Origin: Pedobacter sp. PACM 27299
Lineage (GTDB): Bacteria > Bacteroidota > Bacteroidia > Sphingobacteriales > Sphingobacteriaceae
Reading direction: 5' to 3'
NCBI RefSeq assembly: GCF_001412655.1
Contig: NZ_CP012996.1
Span: 5,890,001-5,954,000, forward strand
DNA length: 64,000 bases
Shown here piece after piece: positions 1-9,739 of this stretch. The notes under the pieces were generated by a model, which did no database searches, was not told the origin of the DNA, and worked only from the letters and a program-made list of their open reading frames with translations. Made by a program: the position numbers and the translations under genes. The stretch's first letter is position 1. Each line of letters starts with the position of its first letter.

Positions 1-1
1 A

Positions 2-181
2 AACAATTTAAGTGTTTTTGTTAAAGCTGGAAACCTGTTGAATACGCCATTGAAATTATTTATCAAAGGTACCAATACCGAAGCCAATGGAACATCGGGC
101 ACTGAATATGATGGCAAAACGCTGATCCGTAACGACCATTATAAACAAACTTATTTATTAGGAGTACGCTATAAATTATAA
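2..181 (+). CDS. TonB-dependent receptor, C-terminal end only (partial)
   Basis: The first 59 codons of the window, open to the left edge and closed by TAA, encode the end of an outer-membrane beta-barrel. The pattern VFVKAGNLLNTPLKLFIKG, then a charged turn, then a final strand YLLGVRYKL ending in an alternating hydrophobic strand, is the usual end of TonB-dependent receptors in Bacteroidota. Only the last barrel strands are visible, so the substrate cannot be read from this piece. The two genes that follow on the same strand are a beta-helix lipoprotein and a phytase, so the receptor may import inositol phosphates or a related phosphorylated ligand (inference from context). Confidence 0.75.
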   Translation, partial: NNLSVFVKAGNLLNTPLKLFIKGTNTEANGTSGTEYDGKTLIRNDHYKQTYLLGVRYKL

Positions 182-276
182 TCGGCCTCCACATTTCGTA
201 TACAGTTATTACCATTTCACATAGTCATTTGATCATTTCACCTACATAATTGATCAGTTCATAAAATACAAACAAG

Positions 277-1530
277 ATGAAAGCAACAAAAATATGGATG
301 GGTCTGGCAGTATTAGTAGTCGGATTCAGCAGCTGCAAAAAAGCCAATAGCGATGTAGATCCTGATACAGGAAACGGTTCTGCCATCGGCGAGGTTTTCG
401 GTACCTGGAAAAGAGGTAGCACACAAATCATTAAAGGGGACATCATCATTCCTGAAGGACAATCGCTCACCATTGAAGAAGGTGTAACCGTTGTGATGGA
501 TACACTGACTAAACCAGAGATCATTGTTAAAGGGAATCTATATGCAGAAGGTACTGCAGAATTTCCGATCAAATTCACCATTCCTGAGGATTCCAGAACC
601 CTGAAAAACAAATTCGGCAGGTTATGGGGAGGGATTCTGGCAGCGCCAAGCTGTGCAGAATTATTGCTGAACCACACGATTATCGAATATGCCGGAGCAA
701 CCACCACCGCAGCCTCTACCTCAGTAAAAATGAGTCTTTATAAAGCAAAAAGCGGAGAGAATTTACCGGCCCTATGGTACTCTAATGTGAATGGAAAATT
801 AGTGGTAACCAACAGTGTTTTCAGAAACCTACAGGAAGACTGCACCTATATTGAAGGCGGAAAAATCATTTTCTCCAACAACGTATTTTATACTACCGGA
901 GTAACCGGCGGAGAAGCCATCAATCTGAAATCGGGATGTCTGGCAGATGTTGCCTTCAACCTGATGTATAGCACCAATACGAATGCGCTTAAACTTTCAA
1001 ACAGTGGTGACAGAAGCCCTCAAACCTTTGTAGTTGCCTATAACAATACTTTTGTGAATACTGGCTGGCGCAGACCGAGTGCCAAAGGTGGTTCAATCTG
1101 GGTAGAAGCTACAGTAAGGGTCAACCTGTTTAACAATCTTTTTGCGAATACTCGTTTCGGGATCAAAAGAGATACTAAAAATCCGGAAGATGCCAGATCT
1201 CTGATTGGCAACAACCTGTATTATGGCGAGAGTCAAACGACCACAAACCAGTTTCAACCATCAGCTGATATCATTGCTGGCAGTAATGATGTGATTGGAA
1301 AAACTGCAGGAGCTAACCATCCAATGTTCCTGAATTATCCGGTTACCAATCCAATAGACAATCCTGATTTCAATACCGCCTGGAATTTCCACATCGCTTC
1401 TGGTTCTCCTGCAATTGGCAAAGGGAAAACGGACTTCTTCCGTCACCATGCAGCAGGATTAACCCTAAATGGAAACCTATATACCTCACCTGCACCTACC
1501 AGCTATATTGGTGCTTATGGTACTAATTAA
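277..1530 (+). CDS. Surface lipoprotein with right-handed beta-helix repeats
   Basis: This 417-residue protein begins with a lipoprotein signal peptide; the lipobox FSSC puts the lipidated cysteine at residue 20, followed by two lysines. From about residue 48 it shows repeated short strands with the pattern I-x-G-x-L-x-A-x-G-T-x-x-x-P-I-x-F, then asparagine-rich turns (SNNVF, YNNTF, FNNLF). This is typical of right-handed parallel beta-helix proteins. The end, GSPAIGKGKTDFF followed by YIGAYG, resembles the closing rungs of such helices. It lies 95 nt after a TonB receptor and 44 nt before a phytase lipoprotein, so the three are probably cotranscribed. It could bind a substrate at the cell surface. 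No catalytic residues can be assigned. Confidence 0.7.
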   Translation: MKATKIWMGLAVLVVGFSSCKKANSDVDPDTGNGSAIGEVFGTWKRGSTQIIKGDIIIPEGQSLTIEEGVTVVMDTLTKPEIIVKGNLYAEGTAEFPIKFTIPEDSRTLKNKFGRLWGGILAAPSCAELLLNHTIIEYAGATTTAASTSVKMSLYKAKSGENLPALWYSNVNGKLVVTNSVFRNLQEDCTYIEGGKIIFSNNVFYTTGVTGGEAINLKSGCLADVAFNLMYSTNTNALKLSNSGDRSPQTFVVAYNNTFVNTGWRRPSAKGGSIWVEATVRVNLFNNLFANTRFGIKRDTKNPEDARSLIGNNLYYGESQTTTNQFQPSADIIAGSNDVIGKTAGANHPMFLNYPVTNPIDNPDFNTAWNFHIASGSPAIGKGKTDFFRHHAAGLTLNGNLYTSPAPTSYIGAYGTN

Positions 1531-1574
1531 CCTTAAAACTAACCTGATTTATAAGTATCATAACATTAACAAAA

Positions 1575-2639
1575 ATGAACAAACCTCATCTTATCCTTTC
1601 TGTATCCGCATTGCTGCTTACGCTTCATGTATCCTGTTCCTCTGTCCAGAAAGATCCGGCAGCAGTAAAACCGCTATACACCTCTGATCCGGTACAATTT
1701 GACTCTGATGATCCTGCCATTTGGGTAAACCCGGCAGATTCCTCACAATCTTTAGTAATCGGCACTGATAAAAACGAAAATGGCGGTCTTTATGTATATG
1801 ATTTACAAGGAAAATTGATCAAAGATAAAGTGGTAAAAGGCCTGAAAAGACCGAACAATGTGGATGTAGCTTATGGATTGAACCTGGGCGGAAAAAAGAC
1901 AGACATCGCTGTGACCACGGAAAGAATGACGCATAAACTCCGTGTATTCTCTTTACCGGATATGAAGCCGATCGACAATGGTGGTTTAGAAATGTTTGAA
2001 GGTGAAACTAAAGAAATGTACCGTGACCTGATGGGCATCGCCATGTATACTGATCCTAAAGGTCAGATTTATGCCATTGTTGGCCGTAAAAATGGCCCGG
2101 CAGATGGTTATCTATGGCAGTACCTCTTGGAAGACGATGGCACCGGAAAATTAAAAGCCAGTTTAAAAAGAAAGTTCGGTAAATACAGCGGCAAGAAAGA
2201 AATCGAGTCTATTGCGGTAGACAACGAGTTGGGTTACATCTACTACTCTGATGAGCAGTTTGGGGTTAGAAAATACCATGCAGATCCTGCGAAAGGAAAT
2301 GAAGAACTGGCCTTATTTGCCAAAACTGGATTTAAAGAAGACAACGAGGGCATCAGCATTTACAAAACATCTGATTCTACTGGCTATATTTTGGTATCTG
2401 ATCAATCGGCAAACCATTTCCAGGTATTCAACAGGGAAGGTAAATCGGGTCCGCACGACCATGAATTGATCACCAGTATTCCAGTATCGACAAACAATAG
2501 CGATGGCTCTGAGACTTATTCGAAGCCATTGAATAAAGACTTCCAGCATGGCTTATTCGTCGCCATGAGCGACGACAAAACTTTCCAATATTACCGATGG
2601 GAAGACCTTGCCGGAAAACTATTAAAAATTAACAAATAA
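1575..2639 (+). CDS. Beta-propeller 3-phytase lipoprotein
   Basis: This 354-residue protein releases phosphate from phytate (myo-inositol hexakisphosphate) at the cell surface or in the periplasm. It has a lipoprotein signal with the cysteine at residue 21 (HVSC). The diagnostic beta-propeller phytase block DDPAIWVNP..S.VIGTDKN lies at about residues 45-64. Further propeller blades are visible: RPNNVDV, DLMGIAMY, ADGYLWQY, IESIAVDNELGYIYYSDE, EGISIY and YILVSDQS. These acidic blade motifs form the calcium and phosphate sites in the family. Length matches the family's usual 330-380 residues. The receptor and beta-helix lipoprotein upstream point to a phytate-scavenging locus; phosphate control is likely, but no Pho box was recognised. 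Confidence 0.88.
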   Translation: MNKPHLILSVSALLLTLHVSCSSVQKDPAAVKPLYTSDPVQFDSDDPAIWVNPADSSQSLVIGTDKNENGGLYVYDLQGKLIKDKVVKGLKRPNNVDVAYGLNLGGKKTDIAVTTERMTHKLRVFSLPDMKPIDNGGLEMFEGETKEMYRDLMGIAMYTDPKGQIYAIVGRKNGPADGYLWQYLLEDDGTGKLKASLKRKFGKYSGKKEIESIAVDNELGYIYYSDEQFGVRKYHADPAKGNEELALFAKTGFKEDNEGISIYKTSDSTGYILVSDQSANHFQVFNREGKSGPHDHELITSIPVSTNNSDGSETYSKPLNKDFQHGLFVAMSDDKTFQYYRWEDLAGKLLKINK

Positions 2640-2680
2640 GGTGGAATCAAATTTGGCGGCAGGCAATTCCCGGTCTGTCG

Positions 2681-4492
2681 TCAATTTTTGTGTCTTTTCG
2701 CTCTTTCTCTTTGTAACTTTCGCTTTTCTCTTCTGGCCTGTCTGGCCTCGCGATCATGCTTGATCTGCTCAAATCTAGCGATCTGTGTTTTAATCTTTTG
2801 CTCCTTTGCTTCCGTAATGCCCACACTATGCTTGATCCCCTGTAATAAGGATTTCCAGATGAAATGAAAGAAAGAGCCATTCTTTGCACGCTCTTCATGA
2901 ATTTTTGCAGTGACCAGCATCCCTTCTTTACTTGGATTATTAGGGTTTAAGATGATTGCATTGGCTAAAAATGACATCCATCCCTGTCTCACCAAACGAT
3001 TTTCGCCTTCTTCCCTTTTCAGTAAATTGACAGAAAGATTATTGTATTCAAATTTCATAACGCCATTTGCGACGCGGTCGTTGGCCTCTATCTTAAATTC
3101 CATCCGCTTCACATCTCCGCTTTTAATAGCAATCATCCCCAATGGTCTGGTGATCCGATTCAGGGACCGTCCATCCATACTGCCCAGCAAACCGGAATAA
3201 GAAAAGGCAGCATCTTTGGCCTCCAGATTAAATTTAAATCCTACATCCAGTCTTCCCCGCCCCATCAGGTAAGTCTTCAGGTCGGCTGTCATCCATGGAT
3301 TTTTAGCTTTATACTTTGGCATATTGGTCACATTGCTAAAACTCCCGGAAGTGTTTTCAAAAGTAATAGTTCCTTTCTGCTGACTGTCTTCATCGTATTC
3401 CGAATAACTGATGTCTACATTACTCACATTCAATTTCTCGATGGTCAATTTCCCTTGTACCCTTTGCAGCAGCTGATGCGGATAGCGGCCTATCTTTTCG
3501 GTGATCAGTTTGGGCAGCGCTTTATTGTTAAATACCCTTACAGAACCATTGGCGACAGTCATTTCTTTAGCCAGTAATTCCTGTTTAAGAATATATAAAG
3601 GGAGGTTAATACCCTCCAGACTCAAGTCGCTCATCTGGATGGCATAGCGATCTTTTGAATAGCCTAATGATTTCGCAAATTCCATCTCATTGTATCTTGG
3701 CACTACTCCCAGGCTTTGAATATTCAATTTACCGGAAGCCGCCGAGAAATCCAGCTGATCTAAACGGATGTGGTACAAACTATCAGGTGTCGCATAGGTG
3801 TAATTGTTCAATTTAATGACTACATCTTTCAGCAGGTAGAGCCTAGTTTTATCTGCAGAAGAATGGGGATCGATTAAATAATCTTTCAACGTGATGTTCA
3901 GGTTTTTTACGGAATCTTCCCTTGGCTTTACTCCATTATTATTGATGTATTTAAAGCTGATGTTATTCAGATCGATGGTATGGATAGCCAGCTCCTTAAG
4001 GTATCCGGAAATGTAATCAAAAGGAGAGGCATTTGGCCTGCTGAGCTTATCCTCATTAAAATCAAACTGCTGGTTCACCATCACCACATCCGGACGGTCT
4101 AAGCGCAGCTGAGTAATGTGCAGTTTTCGGTGCCTGAGGAAAGTATAAAGGTGAAAATTCCGGATTTCGAGTTTCTCCAGTTCCAGGTGATAAACGTTAT
4201 TGGGTGCTTTCTTTAAGGCGATCAGCTTTTTGAAAATCCGCAGATCAGGAATCACTTTCACCCCGGTTAGGGATGCATTCGCCGTGAGCAGGTTCATCCG
4301 GATGCCAGAAAATTCGATGTGATACAGGCTATCAGTAGATTGCAGCACCAGTTCTTTGATTTGTGCTTTAACTAAGGGCTTAAACTTATAGGCAAAGTAT
4401 TTGGATGTCAGGGCCATGATCAACACCAATGCCAGTACCCCAAGACCTATTCGGATCAATATTTTCTTCTGCTTGCGGATTTTTTCGATCAT
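2681..4492 (-). CDS. AsmA-like membrane-anchored protein, copy 1 of a tandem pair
   Basis: This 603-residue protein has a short basic N-terminus, one membrane segment at about residues 12-30, a long beta-rich region with no enzymatic motif, and an extremely basic Arg/Lys/Ala tail over the last 40 residues. After the membrane helix comes KPLVKAQIKELV...LYHIEFSGIRMNLLTANASLTGV, a layout like AsmA/DUF748-type proteins, which tether in the inner membrane and extend through the periplasm. Its upstream neighbour, 33 nt away, is a paralogue with the same architecture. AsmA/TamB relatives are linked to lipid transport and outer-membrane homeostasis, but no specific role can be read here. The ATG start was chosen because it puts the membrane helix at the usual place. 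It converges on the phytase, and no clear terminator is seen between them. Confidence 0.65.
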   Translation of the reverse strand: MIEKIRKQKKILIRIGLGVLALVLIMALTSKYFAYKFKPLVKAQIKELVLQSTDSLYHIEFSGIRMNLLTANASLTGVKVIPDLRIFKKLIALKKAPNNVYHLELEKLEIRNFHLYTFLRHRKLHITQLRLDRPDVVMVNQQFDFNEDKLSRPNASPFDYISGYLKELAIHTIDLNNISFKYINNNGVKPREDSVKNLNITLKDYLIDPHSSADKTRLYLLKDVVIKLNNYTYATPDSLYHIRLDQLDFSAASGKLNIQSLGVVPRYNEMEFAKSLGYSKDRYAIQMSDLSLEGINLPLYILKQELLAKEMTVANGSVRVFNNKALPKLITEKIGRYPHQLLQRVQGKLTIEKLNVSNVDISYSEYDEDSQQKGTITFENTSGSFSNVTNMPKYKAKNPWMTADLKTYLMGRGRLDVGFKFNLEAKDAAFSYSGLLGSMDGRSLNRITRPLGMIAIKSGDVKRMEFKIEANDRVANGVMKFEYNNLSVNLLKREEGENRLVRQGWMSFLANAIILNPNNPSKEGMLVTAKIHEERAKNGSFFHFIWKSLLQGIKHSVGITEAKEQKIKTQIARFEQIKHDREARQARREKRKLQRERAKRHKN

Positions 4493-4525
4493 AGGCCATA
4501 CACGGGATATTCTAATATACTTTTT

Positions 4526-6328
4526 TTATGCCTTGTTTTTCTTGCGTTCTGCTCTTTTCTGCTGGCGCGCTGCTCTTTTCTCTTTTCGTTCTTCTTTCTT
4601 ATCCTTAATCGCTTCCATTGCTTTTTCAGGAGTTTTGACAGGCACGATGCCCAGACCAGCACTTTCTCTCATCCCAATAAATACCCCTTTCCAGAGCAGA
4701 TTAAAGAACGAGGCTGCTGGGGAACGCTCAAAGGTGACATTTGCCGTTCTTGGAGCTTCTCCTTTTGTGGGATTTGAATCGATGATCAGCAACTTATTGG
4801 CTAAAAAGGAAAGTAAACCTCTTTTCTCCGGCGCAGCACCGTCCTCTCCTTCTTTGAGTAGCTTTAATTTCAAATTGGTATAATAGAAATGAACTTTTCC
4901 TTTTGAGCCCGCCATATTCGCCTGGATGTCAAAATCTACTTTTTGCATATCTCCGGATTCAATTTCAATCAGACCTAATGGTTTGGATACCACATTCAAA
5001 TCAGGTAAATGCATTGGCGCAACTGTACCTGAATAATGAAAAGCACCTTTTGAATCCGTCAGACTAAAATCTATCTTGATATTGATCTTCGATTTCTTCA
5101 TCACCAATGCTGTTAAATTGGCGATGGCATGGTTGTTTTTTACCACACTTAATGAATCATTGGTCACATTGAGGATATTCCCTGTCAGATTTTGAAAATA
5201 TATCGTTCCCCTTTTCTGGCTGATGGGATTGTATTCTGTATAGGCCACATCGATATTGTCGATCTTTACCGTATCCACCAGTGCAGGGATAGCCAATCTT
5301 CTAAGGGCGAGATGCGGGAAGTTTTTCCCTTTATCCAGGTTTGGTGGAGCGGGCATTTCCCGGTTTAAAAAGATCCCTGCTTTTGCCGGGCCTAAAGTAA
5401 TCTTATCCGCATGAAAGGTCCTTTCGTCATTCAAACGAAGGAAATCGACCCCAGTAAAACTGATTTGGTCAAAACTCAGGTCATAACGATCTTTGCCATA
5501 TTTATACATCCGGCTGAAGGCCAGATCAGGATATAATGGGGTCATTTTAAAACCCTTGATCAGCATATTTCTTTTTGCTGCAGACCCAGAAATCGTATCA
5601 ATTTTTCTGAGGTACATTTTATCTTTAGAATGGTAGCCAGTGATTTCAAAAGAGATGTCTTTGGTATAGTAAAATCTGGTACTGTCGAATTGCGAAAGTG
5701 AGTCGATCAGCAGGTCTTTCACATTCAGATTAAGTTTTTTAATGCGGTGCAAGGGTTTATTACTTAGCCCATCTACATAATCAAAATCAGCGTTTACAAT
5801 CCTGATGGCATCAATATCCAGTGACCTTAAACTTTTGGACAGCAGCTGATAAATGGTTTTGCTGCTGGTATCTTTTTTCTTCTTTTTCAACTGGTAATGC
5901 AGCATATTGATGGAAGGCTGATCCAGGACAATACTGTTGATGTGAATTGTTTTCTTAAAGTACGCATTGAGCAATCCCAGATGGTTGACCTGCAATTTTT
6001 TAACTTTCAATTGAAAGATATGAATAGGTGCAGCTCCCTGTGCTTTTAACCGGTTAAATACGGCGGTATCAGGAACAAGGCTGACTTCATCCAGGGAGGC
6101 CGTTCCGGTCAGCAGGTTGAGGTGAATGTCTTTGAAATCCAGGTTATAAAGTCCTGCGGATCCTTCTTGTATCCCTGTTTTAATCTTCTCAGAGATCAGT
6201 GGTTTCCATCTGGCACTGAAGTAAAGTGCTAGTCCGCCAATGAGTACCAAAATCACTCCTAAGCTTCCCAAAAGCCATTTCCACCATGTTTTTTTTCCTG
6301 ATTTGTCTTTTTCCATATTGCCTTGCAT
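4526..6328 (-). CDS. AsmA-like membrane-anchored protein, copy 2 of a tandem pair
   Basis: A 600-residue paralogue of the next gene downstream. It has a lysine-rich N-terminus, one membrane helix at about residues 16-35, then KPLISEKIKTGI...LYNLDFKDIHLNLLTGTASLDEVSLVPD, which aligns block by block with copy 1. The long beta-rich domain includes a block (SGKDRYDLS-like, here YGKDRYDLSFDQISFTGV) also matched in copy 1. It ends with a Lys/Arg/Glu/Ala-rich tail of about 35 residues. Two ATG codons are possible, at 6328 and 6316; the second gives a start at MEKDK and has AAGG just before it. It lies 29 nt after the DUF4249 lipoprotein gene and may belong to the same transcript. Function is unknown; an AsmA-type lipid or envelope role is inference. 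Confidence 0.63.
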   Translation of the reverse strand: MQGNMEKDKSGKKTWWKWLLGSLGVILVLIGGLALYFSARWKPLISEKIKTGIQEGSAGLYNLDFKDIHLNLLTGTASLDEVSLVPDTAVFNRLKAQGAAPIHIFQLKVKKLQVNHLGLLNAYFKKTIHINSIVLDQPSINMLHYQLKKKKKDTSSKTIYQLLSKSLRSLDIDAIRIVNADFDYVDGLSNKPLHRIKKLNLNVKDLLIDSLSQFDSTRFYYTKDISFEITGYHSKDKMYLRKIDTISGSAAKRNMLIKGFKMTPLYPDLAFSRMYKYGKDRYDLSFDQISFTGVDFLRLNDERTFHADKITLGPAKAGIFLNREMPAPPNLDKGKNFPHLALRRLAIPALVDTVKIDNIDVAYTEYNPISQKRGTIYFQNLTGNILNVTNDSLSVVKNNHAIANLTALVMKKSKINIKIDFSLTDSKGAFHYSGTVAPMHLPDLNVVSKPLGLIEIESGDMQKVDFDIQANMAGSKGKVHFYYTNLKLKLLKEGEDGAAPEKRGLLSFLANKLLIIDSNPTKGEAPRTANVTFERSPAASFFNLLWKGVFIGMRESAGLGIVPVKTPEKAMEAIKDKKEERKEKRAARQQKRAERKKNKA

Positions 6329-6357
6329 ACAGAATTACTGCAATATCGAGGCCATAA

Positions 6358-7188
6358 TTAAAGTTCACTGGCTTTATACCTTCCAGCATCCACATCAATC
6401 GCAGAGAAGTACCCCTGTGCATTTCCCGTTATATTTCCTGTAGCATTCACCGGAACCGCAGAGAACAAGCCATTCCAATCCGTCTCCATGAACACATCAT
6501 ACAGGTATTTGGCATAACGCTCGGAAAGGGAGATTTTATAGATGTACAGGTAATCGTCTTTACCCAGCACAAAATCCCTTTTCAGATTATTGAGTGGGTA
6601 CAAGGAATTTGGGGAGCCCAGGAAATGGGTATAACTGTAATATTTGGCCTGGTCGAACTTGCCAGGGTTCCACTGTGGGATTTCCTTATAGGAAATCATC
6701 CATTTATTAGGATTCAGGTAGCCGAAAGTATGTTTTGGAATGGTACCCGCATAAGTGCCATCTGGAAGTAAACGGGTAGAAAGTGGCAGGAAATCATCCA
6801 CAATATTGACCACCTGTCTGAGGGTATCCACTGCGGTATAGGTTTGGCTATTGTAAACCACCTTTAGTTTATAGGCACCATTATAATTGGGTTCATTGCT
6901 GCTTGTTGCGGTATACAACCCTGCGGTAGCAGATTCTTTGAATATCATTTCCGATTTACCGTCATTAATACTCACTACTGCCTTTGAGATCGGCGTAGGC
7001 TGTCCATCTACGGTTAAGGCAGGTTTAGCTAAGCGGATAGATTGTGTGGAGCTGCGGGTATTGTACCCACCTTCCACTGCAAGGTCGTATTGATGCTTGG
7101 GAGATAGAAACCGTTCATCCAGTGTTTTCTTACAGCTTGAAAAGCCCAATAAGAGCAGTAGTGCTAAAGTGAAACGATGTATTTTCAT
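6358..7188 (-). CDS. DUF4249 family lipoprotein
   Basis: A 276-residue lipoprotein with a clear signal peptide and lipidated cysteine at residue 19 (FSSC). The sequence after it (YDLAVEGGYNTRS, then TPISKAVVSINDG, then GLYTATSSNEPNYNGAYKLKVVY) is that of DUF4249 proteins, which have beta-sandwich domains and sit beside TonB receptors in Bacteroidota. It starts 1 nt beyond the receptor's stop codon, so the two are almost certainly translated as a pair. By analogy with SusD it may be the surface lid or ligand-capture partner of that receptor, but no ligand is known. It is the last gene of the ECF operon unless the AsmA-like genes are cotranscribed. Confidence 0.82.
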   Translation of the reverse strand: MKIHRFTLALLLLLGFSSCKKTLDERFLSPKHQYDLAVEGGYNTRSSTQSIRLAKPALTVDGQPTPISKAVVSINDGKSEMIFKESATAGLYTATSSNEPNYNGAYKLKVVYNSQTYTAVDTLRQVVNIVDDFLPLSTRLLPDGTYAGTIPKHTFGYLNPNKWMISYKEIPQWNPGKFDQAKYYSYTHFLGSPNSLYPLNNLKRDFVLGKDDYLYIYKISLSERYAKYLYDVFMETDWNGLFSAVPVNATGNITGNAQGYFSAIDVDAGRYKASEL

Positions 7189-7189
7189 C

Positions 7190-9739
7190 CTAAATTTTAA
7201 AACTGTAAGCTATCCAAGGATAAATTCCTAAACCATACTCAATACTACTCTTTTTTGCTTCAAAAGAAGAAGGATTCAAGTGGTAATACAATGGATTTTT
7301 GCGGTTATAAAGATTGTAAACACCCACAGAAAGCACGCTAGATAGGAATCTTTCGCCGGCGATCCTGCTCTTGAACTGGTATTGTGCGGAAAGGTCCAGT
7401 CTGCTGAACACCGGAAATCTGACTGTATTTCTTTCTTCAAAAATAGGTACGTTTAAGCCATCATGCTGATAATAACCAACAGGAAGGGTTAACGGTCTGC
7501 CTGTTGAACAAATAAAGAAACTTTGGAAAGACAGCCGCTTAGTCATATCGTATTTAGCGGTGATTTTTAGCTCATGAGGGATGTCGTAATTGGCGACAAA
7601 CTCTTGTCCGAAATTAAGTGATTCTATTTTTCGGAATACCCTGGAATAGCTATAGGCAAGGGTACCGGAAAACTGTCCTTCGGTTTTACTGAGTTCCAAT
7701 TCCATGCCATAAGCCCTGGCCATTCCGGATTTCAATTGTCTCCTGACCTCTGGGTTTTTGATGATCTGTGCATGGTCAATCAGTTCCAGCTGATTCTCCA
7801 TCCGCTTGTAATAGGCATTTGCCGACCAGGTATACCGGTTTGGCATATAGCGGTAACCCAGAGAAAAATAGTCTGAGCGCTGTGGCTTGATACTTTTTGA
7901 AGCTGGAATCCAGGGTTCTAGAGAGGAAAATGCCAGCGTACTATTTTGGATCAGCTGCAGGTATTGAAAATTCCGGTTGTAAGTAAAGAAATAGCGCTGG
8001 TCTTTAGTTGGCAGATAACTCAGGTTGAAACGGGGTTCTGGATTTACAAAGAGTTTTACCTCATGCGTTTCTATCCGGTTCCCCTGGTCGTCAAACACAT
8101 TATTGCGCAGTTCATTGTTTTTAAATAAACTCAGACGAAGGCCGTAATCCAGTTCAAAATGCGAACTTAAAGTGAGGCGCTGCGAATAGTAGAGTGCTGC
8201 TTCCAGACTCTTATCTCCAGGAATATTGAACTCATCATTGGGTGATTGTTTCGCCTCACCAGGATTAAACTGGTGATAGATACCCGAGCCACCAAATTTA
8301 ATCTGATTCAAAGGATTCAGGTAATAGGTATAATCGGCTTTCAGTGTCACATCCCTTACCCGCGTTTGCCACTGTGTTTTTTGCGATAGCGTGTCTGCGT
8401 TTAAGTCCAGCAGATTGTTGTAATTGCTATAGATCAATGATACGTTTTGAAAAATGGTGGAGTTAAAAACATGGTTCCAGCGGAAGGTGGAAGTCAGGTT
8501 TCCCCAGTTGTTGGTATATGCGTTTTCAGAGAGTAATTTATCTTTTCCGGCGTAGACAGAATAGAAAATGGTGTTATTTTGGTTGAGCTTATAATTCGCC
8601 TTTGCATTGATATCATAATACACGGAAAAAGGATTGAACAGCTTAAACTTACTTTGAAAAACATCTAGTAAGCTCCTTCTAAAGGCAACAATAAAAGAAC
8701 TTTTATCTTTTACAATCGGTCCTTCGGCGGCAATGCGTGCAGAAAGAGAATTGAGTCCCCCACTCAGCTGGAACTGTTTATTATTCCCCTCGGTCATCCG
8801 GTTAATGACTACGGCAGAGAGCCGTCCGCCAAAATTCGCAGGGATATAATCCCGGTACACCTGGATATTATTGACCACATCCGGATTAAAGACAGAAACC
8901 AGTCCATATAAATGGGAAGGGTTATACACGATGGCCTCATCGAGTAGAATCAAGTTCTGATCGGAGTTCCCTCCCCTCACAAATAGACCGGAGCTGCCTT
9001 CCGACAATGATTTTATACCGTTCTGCATTTGCAGTCTCTTCACTACATCTACTTCACCGGCATAATATGCAGCATTATTCAACTGTGTTGGGCCTAAATT
9101 CTGCTCATTTAGGAGAATAGGATTTGGCGTAATGTTGCTTGATTTTATCTCTACTTCCTCTAAGCGGTTGGTCTTTAAGGCAAGCTCGATATTGAGCTGC
9201 ACATCCTGTTCTAAGCGAATCGTTTCTTCCCGCGTTTGAAATCCGGTATTGGAGATCATTAATTTATGAATCCCTTCAGGGATAAACAAGGAAAAGAAAC
9301 CGTATTGGTTGGTATTAATACCTACGCCAAGGCTGGGCAGGTAAACAGTAGCTCCAATCAAGGCCTCCCCACTCGCCTGGTCCCGAACATGACCACTAAT
9401 GGTCCAGTTTTTTTCTTTGAGCGGGCTGATAACAATGTCCTTTCCTACCAGCGTAAAACCTAAATTCGAGCCAAATAACAACTGGCTTAAAACCTCCGAC
9501 AATGGTGTTTGAACGAAATTTAGCGCCGTTGATTTTTTATTTCTCAATAAGTCGGGATCAAAGGCAAAATTACATTTTGCTTTCTCTTCCAACAATTTCA
9601 ATACGCGGATGAGAGAATCTGCAGGCACATGAATACTGACGGGATGATCAAGTAGGCTTTTATGCTGAGCAGAGACAAACGTTGTTCCCGCAGCAAATAA
9701 TAGTAAAAGGCATATCAGCGTCCTAAAATAGAAAGCCAT
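7190..9739 (-). CDS. TonB-dependent receptor with STN signalling domain (FecA-like)
   Basis: This 849-residue outer-membrane receptor has an N-terminal signal peptide ending near VSAQ (residue 25). An STN/secretin-like domain follows at about residues 30-105 (SIHVPADSLIRVLKLLEEKA...). Next come a carboxypeptidase-like beta-sandwich at about 112-195 (ISGHVRDQASGEALIGATVYL), a plug (ILLDEAIVYNPSHLYG...FGGRLSAVV) and a 22-strand-type barrel. In the FecA family the STN domain contacts the FecR anti-sigma protein, and fecR lies immediately upstream. The start codon overlaps the fecR stop by one base (TAATG), showing translational coupling. The ligand is unknown. The DUF4249 partner downstream indicates a peptide-, metal- or siderophore-type system rather than a SusC/SusD one, but this is not settled by the sequence. 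Confidence 0.88.
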   Translation of the reverse strand: MAFYFRTLICLLLLFAAGTTFVSAQHKSLLDHPVSIHVPADSLIRVLKLLEEKAKCNFAFDPDLLRNKKSTALNFVQTPLSEVLSQLLFGSNLGFTLVGKDIVISPLKEKNWTISGHVRDQASGEALIGATVYLPSLGVGINTNQYGFFSLFIPEGIHKLMISNTGFQTREETIRLEQDVQLNIELALKTNRLEEVEIKSSNITPNPILLNEQNLGPTQLNNAAYYAGEVDVVKRLQMQNGIKSLSEGSSGLFVRGGNSDQNLILLDEAIVYNPSHLYGLVSVFNPDVVNNIQVYRDYIPANFGGRLSAVVINRMTEGNNKQFQLSGGLNSLSARIAAEGPIVKDKSSFIVAFRRSLLDVFQSKFKLFNPFSVYYDINAKANYKLNQNNTIFYSVYAGKDKLLSENAYTNNWGNLTSTFRWNHVFNSTIFQNVSLIYSNYNNLLDLNADTLSQKTQWQTRVRDVTLKADYTYYLNPLNQIKFGGSGIYHQFNPGEAKQSPNDEFNIPGDKSLEAALYYSQRLTLSSHFELDYGLRLSLFKNNELRNNVFDDQGNRIETHEVKLFVNPEPRFNLSYLPTKDQRYFFTYNRNFQYLQLIQNSTLAFSSLEPWIPASKSIKPQRSDYFSLGYRYMPNRYTWSANAYYKRMENQLELIDHAQIIKNPEVRRQLKSGMARAYGMELELSKTEGQFSGTLAYSYSRVFRKIESLNFGQEFVANYDIPHELKITAKYDMTKRLSFQSFFICSTGRPLTLPVGYYQHDGLNVPIFEERNTVRFPVFSRLDLSAQYQFKSRIAGERFLSSVLSVGVYNLYNRKNPLYYHLNPSSFEAKKSSIEYGLGIYPWIAYSFKI

